Source: an uncultured Verrucomicrobiota bacterium (GTDB lineage Bacteria > Verrucomicrobiota > Kiritimatiellia > RFP12 > UBA1067). From it: a DNA stretch of 11,520 bases. Positions 1 through 7,398 of the stretch are shown in pieces. The notes beneath the pieces are model-generated. The model searched no databases and was not told the origin of the DNA. It saw only the letters and a program-made list of their open reading frames with translations. Position 1 is the stretch's first letter; each line of letters starts with the position of its first letter. Both the position numbers and the translations under genes were made by a program. The stretch is from positions 1 to 11,520 of the forward strand of contig CAMZDY010000033.1 in the NCBI GenBank assembly GCA_947305585.1. The letters are read 5' to 3'.

Positions 1-685
1 CGCGCAGAAACCGCATGCCCCACTCCTCGAAATGGCGCCGCCACTCCAGCCAGGGGTAATAGAACTCGTGATTGCCGGTGCAATACCACACGCCGTCTTT
101 GGCCGACAGGTTTTTGAGCGGTTCCACGTCGTTCTTGAGGAAATCGGGGGTGCCGTCGGCGATGTCGCCCGTGACCACCATCAGATCCGCGTTACGGGCG
201 TTGGCGATCTCCACCACCTTTTCCGTGCGCCAGCGGCGCGCCGCCGCCGAAACATGCAGGTCGGAAAGGTGGACGATCCGGTAGCCGTCGAGCGACTCCG
301 GAATGCCCGCATGTTCGATCGTAACCTCCTCCACCGCCGGTTCGCGGATGCCTTCGTGGATGCCGATGCCCGCCAAAGTCCAGGCGACGAGCGGCAACAC
401 GAGCGCCTTGTATTTGAACCGGAAAAAGAACGCGAGCACCCCCAGCGCGAACAGGACTACCATTCCCGAATAGAGCCAATTCAGGAGCCAGATCGTCCTT
501 TCCGGCAGTTCCGGCGAAAACGCGTCGGCCCCCAGCGCGTCGAACACCAGGAATTTTCCGGCGCACGCCAACAGCACGATCATCCAGATCGCCTGTCCGC
601 GCACCTTGAAATCGCACCGGAGCACGAACGTCAAATACGTGAAGAACGCCAGCGCAAACGGAAAGTAGATGAAAAACGTCTTCAT
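1..685 (-). CDS. Membrane-anchored metallophosphoesterase (N-terminal part, cut by window edge)
   Basis: Calcineurin-like metallophosphoesterase that should hydrolyse a phosphoester outside the inner membrane; the substrate is unknown. The 228 visible residues begin with about four hydrophobic segments within residues 1-115, the first from FFIYFPFALAFF. The metal-binding blocks follow: HLSDLH (Asp142, His144), VTGDIADG (Asp174) and GNHEF (Asn205, His206). Membrane-anchored members resemble the YkuE/YaeI group, some of which act on lipid-linked phosphates such as UDP-diacylglucosamine; that reaction is only a possibility here. The ATG at 685 has GGGGAAG seven bases upstream and starts four bases after the UDP-glucose dehydrogenase stop, so the two are co-transcribed. 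The C-terminal part, with the last metal-binding His block, lies beyond the left edge. Family call firm, function open. Confidence 0.88.
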   Translation of the reverse strand, partial: MKTFFIYFPFALAFFTYLTFVLRCDFKVRGQAIWMIVLLACAGKFLVFDALGADAFSPELPERTIWLLNWLYSGMVVLFALGVLAFFFRFKYKALVLPLVAWTLAGIGIHEGIREPAVEEVTIEHAGIPESLDGYRIVHLSDLHVSAAARRWRTEKVVEIANARNADLMVVTGDIADGTPDFLKNDVEPLKNLSAKDGVWYCTGNHEFYYPWLEWRRHFEEWGMRFLR

Positions 686-689
686 GCCG

Positions 690-2057
690 TCACTTCCCCA
701 CCGCCAGCACGTTGAAGCCGAGCCGCTTGAGAGCCGTCTGATCGAGGCAGTTGCGGGTATCGAAAACCATGGCCGGTTTGCGCATGGAGGAATAGATCCT
801 GGCCCAGTCGAGCTTGGGATACTCCTTCCAGTCCGTCATAAGCAAGACGGCATCGGCGTCTTCGGCCGCCACATACGGATCTTCCACGTACTCGATGCGG
901 TCTAGTCCCTCCAGATCCAGCCGGGCGTTGTCGAGCGCCTTGGGGTCGGTAATCGACAGCCGCACATGCTCTTCGTTGAGGAGCTTGGCCACGTAGGCGG
1001 CCGGAGTTTCGCGCGTGTCGCCAGTGTCGGCCTTGAACGCGAACCCGAACATGGCCACCTTCTTGTTGGCGAGCGTATTGAACATGGCCTTGAACATGCG
1101 GCTCACGATACGCTCCTGCTGGTGGTCGTTCATCTTGATGACGCCGTTCCAATATTCGGCCTCGGTATGAAGCCCGAAACTCTCGCACAGATAAACGAGG
1201 TTGAGCACGTCCTTCTTGAAGCAGCTGCCCCCGAATCCGGGACCCGCCTTAAGAAACTTGTTCCCGATGCGACTGTCGGCGCCCACCACCCGCGCCACTT
1301 CGTCCACGTCGGCTCCGGTAGCCTCGCAGAGCCCGGCGATCGCATTGATGGAGCTTACGCGCTGCGCCAGCATGGCGTTGGCCGCGAGTTTGGTGAGTTC
1401 CGCGCTCCAGACGTTGGTGGTGAGGATTTTGTCCCTCGGCACCCAGGCGTCGCCCTGCCCGGCATACACGTCTACGAGCTCCGCCACCGCCTTTTGTCCC
1501 GCTTCGTCCTGCGGACCCCCGATCAGCACGCGGTCGGGCTTGAGCAGATCGCGGATGGCCGTGCCTTCCGCCAGAAACTCGGGATTGGAAAGCACCGTAA
1601 ACCGGTAGGGACTGTCGCCATAGTTGAGGATGGCATCCATCGCCGCAGCGGTGCGGACCGGAAGCGTGGACTTCTCCACGATGATTTTGTCGCCGTTCGC
1701 CAACCGTTTGATGTTCCGCGCGCTGGCTTCCCAATACTGCAGGTCGCTCGCCCTACCTGCGCCGCGTCCGAACATCTTGGTGGGCGTATTCACCCCCACG
1801 AACACGATATCGCACTCGCGCACCGCGCTTTCGATGTCGGTCGTGAAGAAAAGATTGCGTCCGCGCACTTCCCGGACCACGTCCTCCAGCCCCGGTTCGT
1901 AGATCGGCAGACGGAAATCCGGCGAATTCCAGGCGGCGATACGGCGTTCGTTGATGTCCACCACCACCACTTTGCGGTCGGGGTTCATCTTGGCGATCAC
2001 CGCCATGGTGGGGCCGCCGATATACCCGGCGCCGATGCAGACTATGTTCTTGTTCAT
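690..2057 (-). CDS. ugd: UDP-glucose 6-dehydrogenase, animal-type
   Basis: Oxidises UDP-glucose to UDP-glucuronate with two NAD+, in the cytoplasm, supplying sugar for surface glycans. The 455 residues show the N-terminal Rossmann motif GAGYIGGPT, the block FVGVNTPTK, SNPEFLAEGTA, Lys223 in TKLAANAMLAQ, the catalytic Cys279 in GFGGSCFKKD with Asp283, and the C-terminal UDP-binding region (GFAFKADTGDTRETPA). From memory, the wording follows the animal enzyme closely (AWNSP, LPIYEPGL, NLFF, KILTTN, DVLNLVYLCE) rather than the shorter-motif Ugd usual in enterobacteria or Bacillus. The animal C-terminal tail is absent. The ATG at 2057 has GGGAG seven bases upstream and starts two bases after the stop of the GT2 gene. 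No catalytic residue looks damaged. Confidence 0.96.
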   Translation of the reverse strand: MNKNIVCIGAGYIGGPTMAVIAKMNPDRKVVVVDINERRIAAWNSPDFRLPIYEPGLEDVVREVRGRNLFFTTDIESAVRECDIVFVGVNTPTKMFGRGAGRASDLQYWEASARNIKRLANGDKIIVEKSTLPVRTAAAMDAILNYGDSPYRFTVLSNPEFLAEGTAIRDLLKPDRVLIGGPQDEAGQKAVAELVDVYAGQGDAWVPRDKILTTNVWSAELTKLAANAMLAQRVSSINAIAGLCEATGADVDEVARVVGADSRIGNKFLKAGPGFGGSCFKKDVLNLVYLCESFGLHTEAEYWNGVIKMNDHQQERIVSRMFKAMFNTLANKKVAMFGFAFKADTGDTRETPAAYVAKLLNEEHVRLSITDPKALDNARLDLEGLDRIEYVEDPYVAAEDADAVLLMTDWKEYPKLDWARIYSSMRKPAMVFDTRNCLDQTALKRLGFNVLAVGK

Positions 2058-2059
2058 GT

Positions 2060-2725
2060 TCAGACTCCCGAAAACAATGCCCGGTAGATTTTTACGGAAT
2101 CGACGAAAGGTTTGAAATGACTGGTCCGGTTCTGCTCCAAATAAATGGTCTCGATGGGCACCTGTTCAAGAGGTTCATCAAGCTTCTTGAGGAGCGGGAA
2201 CATCTTGACCTCGTATTCGAACCGCTCGCCCCGCATCCGGATCATGGCGGGCCAGAGCCGGCGCGGAATCGCCCTCAATCCCGTTTGGGTGTCGCCGATC
2301 CGGAAACCGAAAAAGAGCCGCATCACTCCGCTCGTCCATATATTCCCGAACCGGCTTCTTAAGGGTATCCCGGCGCGGAAAAAGTCGCGCACTCCGAACG
2401 TGGTGTTGCCCGTCTTTTCCGCATGTTCCGCCACCCGCAGGATATCCTCGATCCGGTGCTGGCCGTCGCCGTCGCAAAACACCGCAAAACCGGAGTTCGT
2501 GCCCGAAAGATATTCGAGCGCCGTCTTGATGGCCCGTCCCTTTCCGCGATTCTCCCCGTGCTCGAGGATTTTCACGCCGGGCGGCAAGGCGGCGAAACGG
2601 TCCCGGTCGAGCCGGGAACCGTCATCCACCACCAACACTGCGAACCCGCGCGCCATCAACCCCTCCACCAGCGCCTTGAGTCCGGGCTCCGGATTGTAGA
2701 CGGGGATGACGGCGATGGTGTTCAC
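2060..2725 (-). CDS. Family 2 glycosyltransferase (polyprenyl-phosphate sugar transferase-like)
   Basis: GT-A fold glycosyltransferase of 221 residues, likely moving a sugar from a nucleotide sugar to a polyprenyl-phosphate or similar acceptor at the cytoplasmic membrane face. Visible motifs are VIPVYN at the N-terminus, DDGS (Asp34-Ser37), NRGKG (59-63), the DxD-type metal site CDGDGQH (Asp85, Asp87) and GDTQTGLRAI, which matches the DPM1/DPG-like subgroup. There is no membrane segment, so it is peripheral or soluble. The start is GTG at 2725; its GTG overlaps the TGA of the preceding DUF3857 gene as GTGA, with no good ribosome site of its own, so translation is probably coupled. The next gene makes UDP-glucuronate, a possible but unproven donor. 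Family certain, substrate not. Confidence 0.9.
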   Translation of the reverse strand: MNTIAVIPVYNPEPGLKALVEGLMARGFAVLVVDDGSRLDRDRFAALPPGVKILEHGENRGKGRAIKTALEYLSGTNSGFAVFCDGDGQHRIEDILRVAEHAEKTGNTTFGVRDFFRAGIPLRSRFGNIWTSGVMRLFFGFRIGDTQTGLRAIPRRLWPAMIRMRGERFEYEVKMFPLLKKLDEPLEQVPIETIYLEQNRTSHFKPFVDSVKIYRALFSGV

Positions 2726-5700
2726 TGTTCTTTGCGGATGCAGATGGTGCGGTTGCCTCTACTCGATCCGATCCGGCTCCAATCCTTCAAAAGTCCCACG
2801 AAATCCTTGCCCAGCATGGTGTCCACATGGCTCCACTCCTCGCGCCACACATAGACGACGAGACGGCCGTCCTCCATCTTGGTGGAGACGAAATTCTCGT
2901 ACCAGGTGCCGGTGCCGGTCTGTGGATCGGCGATCTTGTACGCTTCCGGCAGACGCTCCACCACCGTGTAGCCTTCGGGGAACACCACCTTGTAGACGGT
3001 GGTACGCCGTCCATGCGCCGCGATTCCGATGGGATTCATGCGCGCAGGTTCGCTCAAGGGGAAAAGCTGTGTGTAGTAGTCTGGCAGCGTCACCGTGATC
3101 GATCCATCCTTCACAAGCGTGAAGTCCGGAATGTGGCAGCTGAAGTCGAGCTTGGCGGGATAGTTCTCGGTATCGACGTTGAGCTCGCCGGTCGCCTTGG
3201 CCGCGCTAGAGTACTTGGCCAGCAACTGCTGGTAGTGACGGCTCTTGTCTTCCGGCAGCATCTCCGCATACTGCTTCCTCAAGCCGCCCACTCCGGTTCC
3301 GGCCGTTTCCGAAACGAAGCTCATATCCACCGACGCGTCCTCGTTCACGACGATGGTGGTATTCTCCTTCACGTAGCCATCGTACTTCGTGAGCCCATAG
3401 GCGGTGTTGAAAGTGGCGTCGGCCGGATTGAAATAGTGGCTGTAGGAGTAGTCGGTGGCTCCGATGGGCGTGTATTCGTTCTCCAGACCGAGGTAGAAGT
3501 AATCAAATTCACGCTTGCACAGGCCCAGAGTAAGCACCTTCTTCCACCAACCCGTCTTATCCACCTTCACCCGCGCCAGCGCCTGATTGAACATTCCGAC
3601 GTTGGGATATTTGTACATATTGCGATCCTTGGTGGCCTGCGAAACTCCGGAATCGATCGTAGCAAACACGATATCGGTCTCGTACCCCGCCCCGCGCAAA
3701 ATGGCGGTCATCGTGCGGATATAGTCCAGACGGTTGGCGTACCGCTCCTTGATCACCGTTTCCGGATCGGTCAACTGGTACTTGAGCGGCACTTCGTAGA
3801 GGCCTGGACCCGCCAACCTGATGTGGCGGATCATCCAATTGCGGATATCCTCCAGCGTCGTGCCGGCCTCCGGAAACTCGAGCGGCTTCACGTCCAGCGC
3901 CGGAGCCAGCCTAGCACACTGCCGGGTGAAATTGTTGGAGCTGATCGTCACCGAATCGCGCCACAGACGGTCTTCCGGCAACAGCTGTTCGACGGTAAGA
4001 CGCTTCGGATGCACCACCCGCCGTTCCCAGTCGCCGCACTTCACGTAAAGCTCGTCCACCGGATCGAACGAATCGAAGCACCAGTAGTCGTAGAACTCAA
4101 CCGGGGCGTCGGTGACCGTAGTGACGGTAGTGTAGCTGACCACCGAGCCCACTTCAACCGAAGGCAGCGAAACCACCATCGTCTTGGTGGCCGGATATCG
4201 CGGCGCGGAGCTTGCCCAGGCCGCATCCATAACGTTGATCTCCTTCTCCTTGTCGAGCCAGGCAACGCGTCCGTTGCGGTTCGAAACGCAAGCCGAAACC
4301 ACCTCCACGTTCTTCCAGGTGGGGTTGAAGAGGAAGGTAAGCTCGGAATTGGACTTCTTGCCGTCGTAGGTCAAGATCTCCATCACGCAATGGTTGGTCA
4401 CCACCCAGCTGTTGTCGCCGGTGAAACTCGTTTCGTCGGACCAGTAGCGGTACCGCAGATTGGCATCGAATGTGCGGTTCTTGCCGAACATCACCCGCTC
4501 GCGCTGGCTGGCCTCGATGCGCTTCTGCTCCTCGCGAATGGCGTAATATTCCTCCGGCGTAAACTCCACCTTGTCGATGGAGGTTACGGCATCGAGCCGC
4601 AGTTCGTTGCCGTTGAAACGGAACTTCTGGGAATAGGCGTAAGGCGCCTCGATATCCACGTCGTCCGGCAGCTTGGCCATTTCGCCCAGCACTCCGGCCG
4701 TCTGGATGGCGATATGCTCCTCCGCCGATGCCGTCGTGTCGATCACGAGCGGATATTTGCGCTTTTCGAGACTCGTCCGCCCCGTCAAGAGCCAGTTCGC
4801 CACGCCGAAACTGCGCGAGAACATCGGCAAAGTGATTTCATCCTTGGTTTCGCCGCCAAGCACCATATCGGGAATGCGCACCACCATCTTGGCCCGGAGA
4901 GGATGAGTGGTGTCCTGCAGGTCCCTGGGTGAAATGTCACACTTCAAAAGCTCAGCTCCGGGATAGCGCGCGCGCAGGATGCGCTGCATGTAGTTGCGCT
5001 GCTCGGCCTGCGTCTTGCGCACGAGACTCGACCGGAAAGTATTGTCGTTGATGCCGTTGAAGTCGATCTTCATCTCGAACAGCACCGAACCGGAAGGCTC
5101 CAGCACGCCCTGCGTGTCGATGACGAGCGAATTGGCCAGGGGCGAAATCGTGGGACTCGTGCGCAGGGGATCGCCCTCGGGCGTGGCCACGAGATAGCTC
5201 TTGTCGGAGAGGTAGCTCGGCAAGATATCGCGACTCGATTCGTCGGTGGGGTCCATAAGTATGATTTCCCCGTCCTTCTTGACGCACACGATGGCGTGGT
5301 TGAAGTAGGGCATCGGCACGTCGGGATCCTGCTTGGCGCCGTTGTGGATCAAAACCGGATACGCCTCGAAGCCGGCGATCCTCAGCATCGCCACCAGCAA
5401 CCCCGCCTTGTCGCGGCACACGCCATAGCGGTTGTTGTAGGTGATGTCCACGTCGTGCGGCGCGTAGCCGGGACTCGTATCCTCCATCGTAAGCCCCATA
5501 TAGCGGATCTCCTGCGCCACCCACTTGTAAAGCTTCTCGATGTCGCGACCCACCTCTTCGACCGTATTCGTCATCGAAGCGGTGGTCTTGGCGAGGTGCG
5601 GCGCGCAGGTGTCCCAATACCAGCGCGAAATCTCCTGCCAGTTTTCGGCCGTCGAGTACCTCACGCATTCCACCTGGGTGTACATGGGCGGCATGTTGGG

Positions 5701-6369
5701 ATCCTCGAACGCCTGCTCCGCCGGATAGTTGGTAGTCCAGGTGTAGACGATGCGGTCGCCCTTTTCCTCCACCGTCTCGGAAATGTGGTTTTCGAGGGGA
5801 TGGCGGATCCGGATATTCTTCAAAGGACGCTCCTTGGGCGCGTCCACTATGATCGTGGTCTTGAGGATCGGACATTGCCACTCCGTAATCGCCATGTCGG
5901 CGAACTGGTTCTCGATGCGGCTCTTTTCCATGATCCGCCGGTACTGTACGTGCACAATGTCGCCAATCTTGATGCCGGGGATGGTGCAGGTGAGCTTCTT
6001 CGCCATGGAATCGTAGATATTCTCCGACATGGACGAATTGTCGCTCGCTTCCTTCATCGTCTTGGTGAAGTCGATGGACTTTTCCTCGCCATCCTCGCCA
6101 ATAATCCCCAGATGCTTGATCTCGGCGTACCCGTAGCGCCGGTTGTAGCTGACCGAGAGCTCGCTCTCTTCGCGCCGCCCTTTCTCGGTCAACACCTTCA
6201 CATACACCTCCACGTCGATTTCGTAGGATCCGTCGGGGTTGTACCGGGTGCGCTCGACCTGGTCAAGCACCACCGAATCCGCGTCGGGATAGCGTTCCAC
6301 CGAAACTTCCGACGCGCCCGCGACCATCGCCAAAAGCGCTGAAGCCAGTATCGTTATCATAGGACTCAT
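2722..6369 (-). CDS. Exported tandem DUF3857/transglutaminase-like protein (alternative internal start)
   Basis: 1215 residues if started at the ATG at 6369. Residues 1-19 read as a signal peptide (MSPMITILASALLAMVAGA) with an Ala-Gly-Ala site before Ser20, so the product should reach the periplasm. Module one has a DUF3857 beta domain (about 25-220), a transglutaminase-like core with an intact triad Cys318 (YGVCRDKAG), His358 (FNHAIVCV) and Asp373 (LMDPTDE), and a beta-rich tail. Module two repeats this from about residue 625: DUF3857 to about 805, then a core in which Arg880 and Gln929 replace Cys and His, then a C-terminal beta region. Such proteins may process or bind peptides or glycans; the real activity is unknown. 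A promoter-like site lies 60 bases upstream, but the ribosome site is only a purine run. The stop overlaps the GT2 start as GTGA. Confidence 0.68.
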   Translation of the reverse strand: MSPMITILASALLAMVAGASEVSVERYPDADSVVLDQVERTRYNPDGSYEIDVEVYVKVLTEKGRREESELSVSYNRRYGYAEIKHLGIIGEDGEEKSIDFTKTMKEASDNSSMSENIYDSMAKKLTCTIPGIKIGDIVHVQYRRIMEKSRIENQFADMAITEWQCPILKTTIIVDAPKERPLKNIRIRHPLENHISETVEEKGDRIVYTWTTNYPAEQAFEDPNMPPMYTQVECVRYSTAENWQEISRWYWDTCAPHLAKTTASMTNTVEEVGRDIEKLYKWVAQEIRYMGLTMEDTSPGYAPHDVDITYNNRYGVCRDKAGLLVAMLRIAGFEAYPVLIHNGAKQDPDVPMPYFNHAIVCVKKDGEIILMDPTDESSRDILPSYLSDKSYLVATPEGDPLRTSPTISPLANSLVIDTQGVLEPSGSVLFEMKIDFNGINDNTFRSSLVRKTQAEQRNYMQRILRARYPGAELLKCDISPRDLQDTTHPLRAKMVVRIPDMVLGGETKDEITLPMFSRSFGVANWLLTGRTSLEKRKYPLVIDTTASAEEHIAIQTAGVLGEMAKLPDDVDIEAPYAYSQKFRFNGNELRLDAVTSIDKVEFTPEEYYAIREEQKRIEASQRERVMFGKNRTFDANLRYRYWSDETSFTGDNSWVVTNHCVMEILTYDGKKSNSELTFLFNPTWKNVEVVSACVSNRNGRVAWLDKEKEINVMDAAWASSAPRYPATKTMVVSLPSVEVGSVVSYTTVTTVTDAPVEFYDYWCFDSFDPVDELYVKCGDWERRVVHPKRLTVEQLLPEDRLWRDSVTISSNNFTRQCARLAPALDVKPLEFPEAGTTLEDIRNWMIRHIRLAGPGLYEVPLKYQLTDPETVIKERYANRLDYIRTMTAILRGAGYETDIVFATIDSGVSQATKDRNMYKYPNVGMFNQALARVKVDKTGWWKKVLTLGLCKREFDYFYLGLENEYTPIGATDYSYSHYFNPADATFNTAYGLTKYDGYVKENTTIVVNEDASVDMSFVSETAGTGVGGLRKQYAEMLPEDKSRHYQQLLAKYSSAAKATGELNVDTENYPAKLDFSCHIPDFTLVKDGSITVTLPDYYTQLFPLSEPARMNPIGIAAHGRRTTVYKVVFPEGYTVVERLPEAYKIADPQTGTGTWYENFVSTKMEDGRLVVYVWREEWSHVDTMLGKDFVGLLKDWSRIGSSRGNRTICIRKEQ

Positions 6370-7398
6370 TTTCTTTCTCTTTCTGATTTGAAGTGCAAAG
6401 ACACCTAAAAATAGAATTGTTGAAATAATATTATACCCTAAATTGGAAAATTTTGCAAATGAAATCAGCGCGCAAATCATCATCGCCATCGAGGCTGGTT
6501 TGAGTCCAACCATCATTCCACTGGCGATTTTCGAGTTTTTGAACCTTTCGAGACCCCTGAGCGCCGCCAGCAGGAGAAAGTACCCCGGAAGAAGTAGCGC
6601 CGCCGTCGCCACCCCCGCGCCCAAAATCCCGCCCAGACGGAATCCAAAGAAGGTGGCGCAGTTTATGGAGATGGGACCGGGCGTCATCTGGGTCAAAGCC
6701 ATGATATTGGCGAACTCGTCTTCGGCCAGTTGAAGGTACGGCGCGGTAGCCCCCACGAAGTCCGCCACGTAAAAAGGCACCAGCACATACCCGCCCCCAA
6801 ACGCCACCGACCCGTACATGGCGAAGAGGAAAAAGATGGAAGGAAGGACCGAACAGGCGTACTTTCCCTTTGTGGACAAAGTGAAGGAGATCCCGCACAG
6901 CGCCGACCCCAAAAGCACCCAGAACGGATTGACGCGGCCCGAAACGAGAATCGCCGCACATACGGCAACCGCCACATATCCGAACACCCCGCTCACGCTT
7001 TTCGTCCAGTTTTTCCAGATCACCCCGGCGATGATGCCGGTCAAGGCGGCCCGGAGCCCCACGAAAGCGCTATTCAACAGCGGATTGTCGAGCGGAATAT
7101 TCCCGTACCCCATCGAGATGGCGAGGAAGATGAGGAAACTCGGAACAGCCACCGCCACCAACGCCACCAGCGCCCCCGGCCACCCCGCCATCTTGTTCCC
7201 CACGTAGATGGCGGAATTGCCGGCGATGAGCCCGGGGACCATCTGGAGGACGGGCAGTTTTTCTACGAGTTCGCCCTCCTCCGTCCAGCCGAGACGCGAA
7301 AAAACTTCGTCCGCCACCGAAAGTATGGCATATCCCCCGCCCACCACGCAGAGCGAAATGCGGAAAAACTCCCAAAATAGCCTAAGCAATTTTCTCAT
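2722..7398 (-). CDS. In-frame CHR transporter - DUF3857/transglutaminase fusion
   Basis: One open frame of 1558 residues. Residues 1-360 are a complete two-half CHR-family (TC 2.A.51) membrane transporter. Half one carries GGGYAILS and QMVPGLIAGN; half two carries GGGYVLVP and MTPGPISIN. The family exports chromate in some bacteria, but the natural substrate here is unknown. The helix following RKRKK (from residue 344, SPMITILASALL) fits the usual last CHR helix, yet no stop follows: the frame goes straight into the DUF3857 protein described separately. I chose the ATG at 7398 (MRKLLRLFWEFF), which overlaps the exonuclease stop by 17 bases, because residues before it only repeat exonuclease DNA in another frame. 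Either this is a true fusion, with RKRKK inside and DUF3857 outside, or two genes overlap at the helix. The transporter call is firm; the fused product is unproven. Confidence 0.7.
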   Translation of the reverse strand: MRKLLRLFWEFFRISLCVVGGGYAILSVADEVFSRLGWTEEGELVEKLPVLQMVPGLIAGNSAIYVGNKMAGWPGALVALVAVAVPSFLIFLAISMGYGNIPLDNPLLNSAFVGLRAALTGIIAGVIWKNWTKSVSGVFGYVAVAVCAAILVSGRVNPFWVLLGSALCGISFTLSTKGKYACSVLPSIFFLFAMYGSVAFGGGYVLVPFYVADFVGATAPYLQLAEDEFANIMALTQMTPGPISINCATFFGFRLGGILGAGVATAALLLPGYFLLLAALRGLERFKNSKIASGMMVGLKPASMAMMICALISFAKFSNLGYNIISTILFLGVFALQIRKRKKMSPMITILASALLAMVAGASEVSVERYPDADSVVLDQVERTRYNPDGSYEIDVEVYVKVLTEKGRREESELSVSYNRRYGYAEIKHLGIIGEDGEEKSIDFTKTMKEASDNSSMSENIYDSMAKKLTCTIPGIKIGDIVHVQYRRIMEKSRIENQFADMAITEWQCPILKTTIIVDAPKERPLKNIRIRHPLENHISETVEEKGDRIVYTWTTNYPAEQAFEDPNMPPMYTQVECVRYSTAENWQEISRWYWDTCAPHLAKTTASMTNTVEEVGRDIEKLYKWVAQEIRYMGLTMEDTSPGYAPHDVDITYNNRYGVCRDKAGLLVAMLRIAGFEAYPVLIHNGAKQDPDVPMPYFNHAIVCVKKDGEIILMDPTDESSRDILPSYLSDKSYLVATPEGDPLRTSPTISPLANSLVIDTQGVLEPSGSVLFEMKIDFNGINDNTFRSSLVRKTQAEQRNYMQRILRARYPGAELLKCDISPRDLQDTTHPLRAKMVVRIPDMVLGGETKDEITLPMFSRSFGVANWLLTGRTSLEKRKYPLVIDTTASAEEHIAIQTAGVLGEMAKLPDDVDIEAPYAYSQKFRFNGNELRLDAVTSIDKVEFTPEEYYAIREEQKRIEASQRERVMFGKNRTFDANLRYRYWSDETSFTGDNSWVVTNHCVMEILTYDGKKSNSELTFLFNPTWKNVEVVSACVSNRNGRVAWLDKEKEINVMDAAWASSAPRYPATKTMVVSLPSVEVGSVVSYTTVTTVTDAPVEFYDYWCFDSFDPVDELYVKCGDWERRVVHPKRLTVEQLLPEDRLWRDSVTISSNNFTRQCARLAPALDVKPLEFPEAGTTLEDIRNWMIRHIRLAGPGLYEVPLKYQLTDPETVIKERYANRLDYIRTMTAILRGAGYETDIVFATIDSGVSQATKDRNMYKYPNVGMFNQALARVKVDKTGWWKKVLTLGLCKREFDYFYLGLENEYTPIGATDYSYSHYFNPADATFNTAYGLTKYDGYVKENTTIVVNEDASVDMSFVSETAGTGVGGLRKQYAEMLPEDKSRHYQQLLAKYSSAAKATGELNVDTENYPAKLDFSCHIPDFTLVKDGSITVTLPDYYTQLFPLSEPARMNPIGIAAHGRRTTVYKVVFPEGYTVVERLPEAYKIADPQTGTGTWYENFVSTKMEDGRLVVYVWREEWSHVDTMLGKDFVGLLKDWSRIGSSRGNRTICIRKEQ
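6430..6458 (-). promoter_or_regulatory. Predicted sigma70-type promoter inside the transporter frame
   Basis: Minus strand reads TTGCAA (6458-6453), a 17-base spacer, then TATAAT (6435-6430). The -10 is a perfect consensus and the -35 matches four of six positions. Transcription would begin near 6423 and give a leader of about 54 bases before the ATG at 6369. It sits in a 93-base patch that I count by hand at about 26% GC, in an otherwise GC-rich window. It would allow the DUF3857 gene and those downstream to be expressed apart from the transporter. Function is inferred from sequence alone. Confidence 0.55.

Noticed and set aside
966..2087. A 373-residue open frame on the plus strand
   Set aside because: Antisense to the well supported ugd gene, and the product has no recognisable domain.
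2827..4932. A 701-residue open frame on the plus strand
   Set aside because: Antisense to the DUF3857 gene; His/Arg/Val-rich composition typical of the complement of GC-rich coding DNA, with no family motif.
5296..6342. A 348-residue plus-strand frame
   Set aside because: Antisense to the transglutaminase module; no motif, and biased toward His, Arg and Val.
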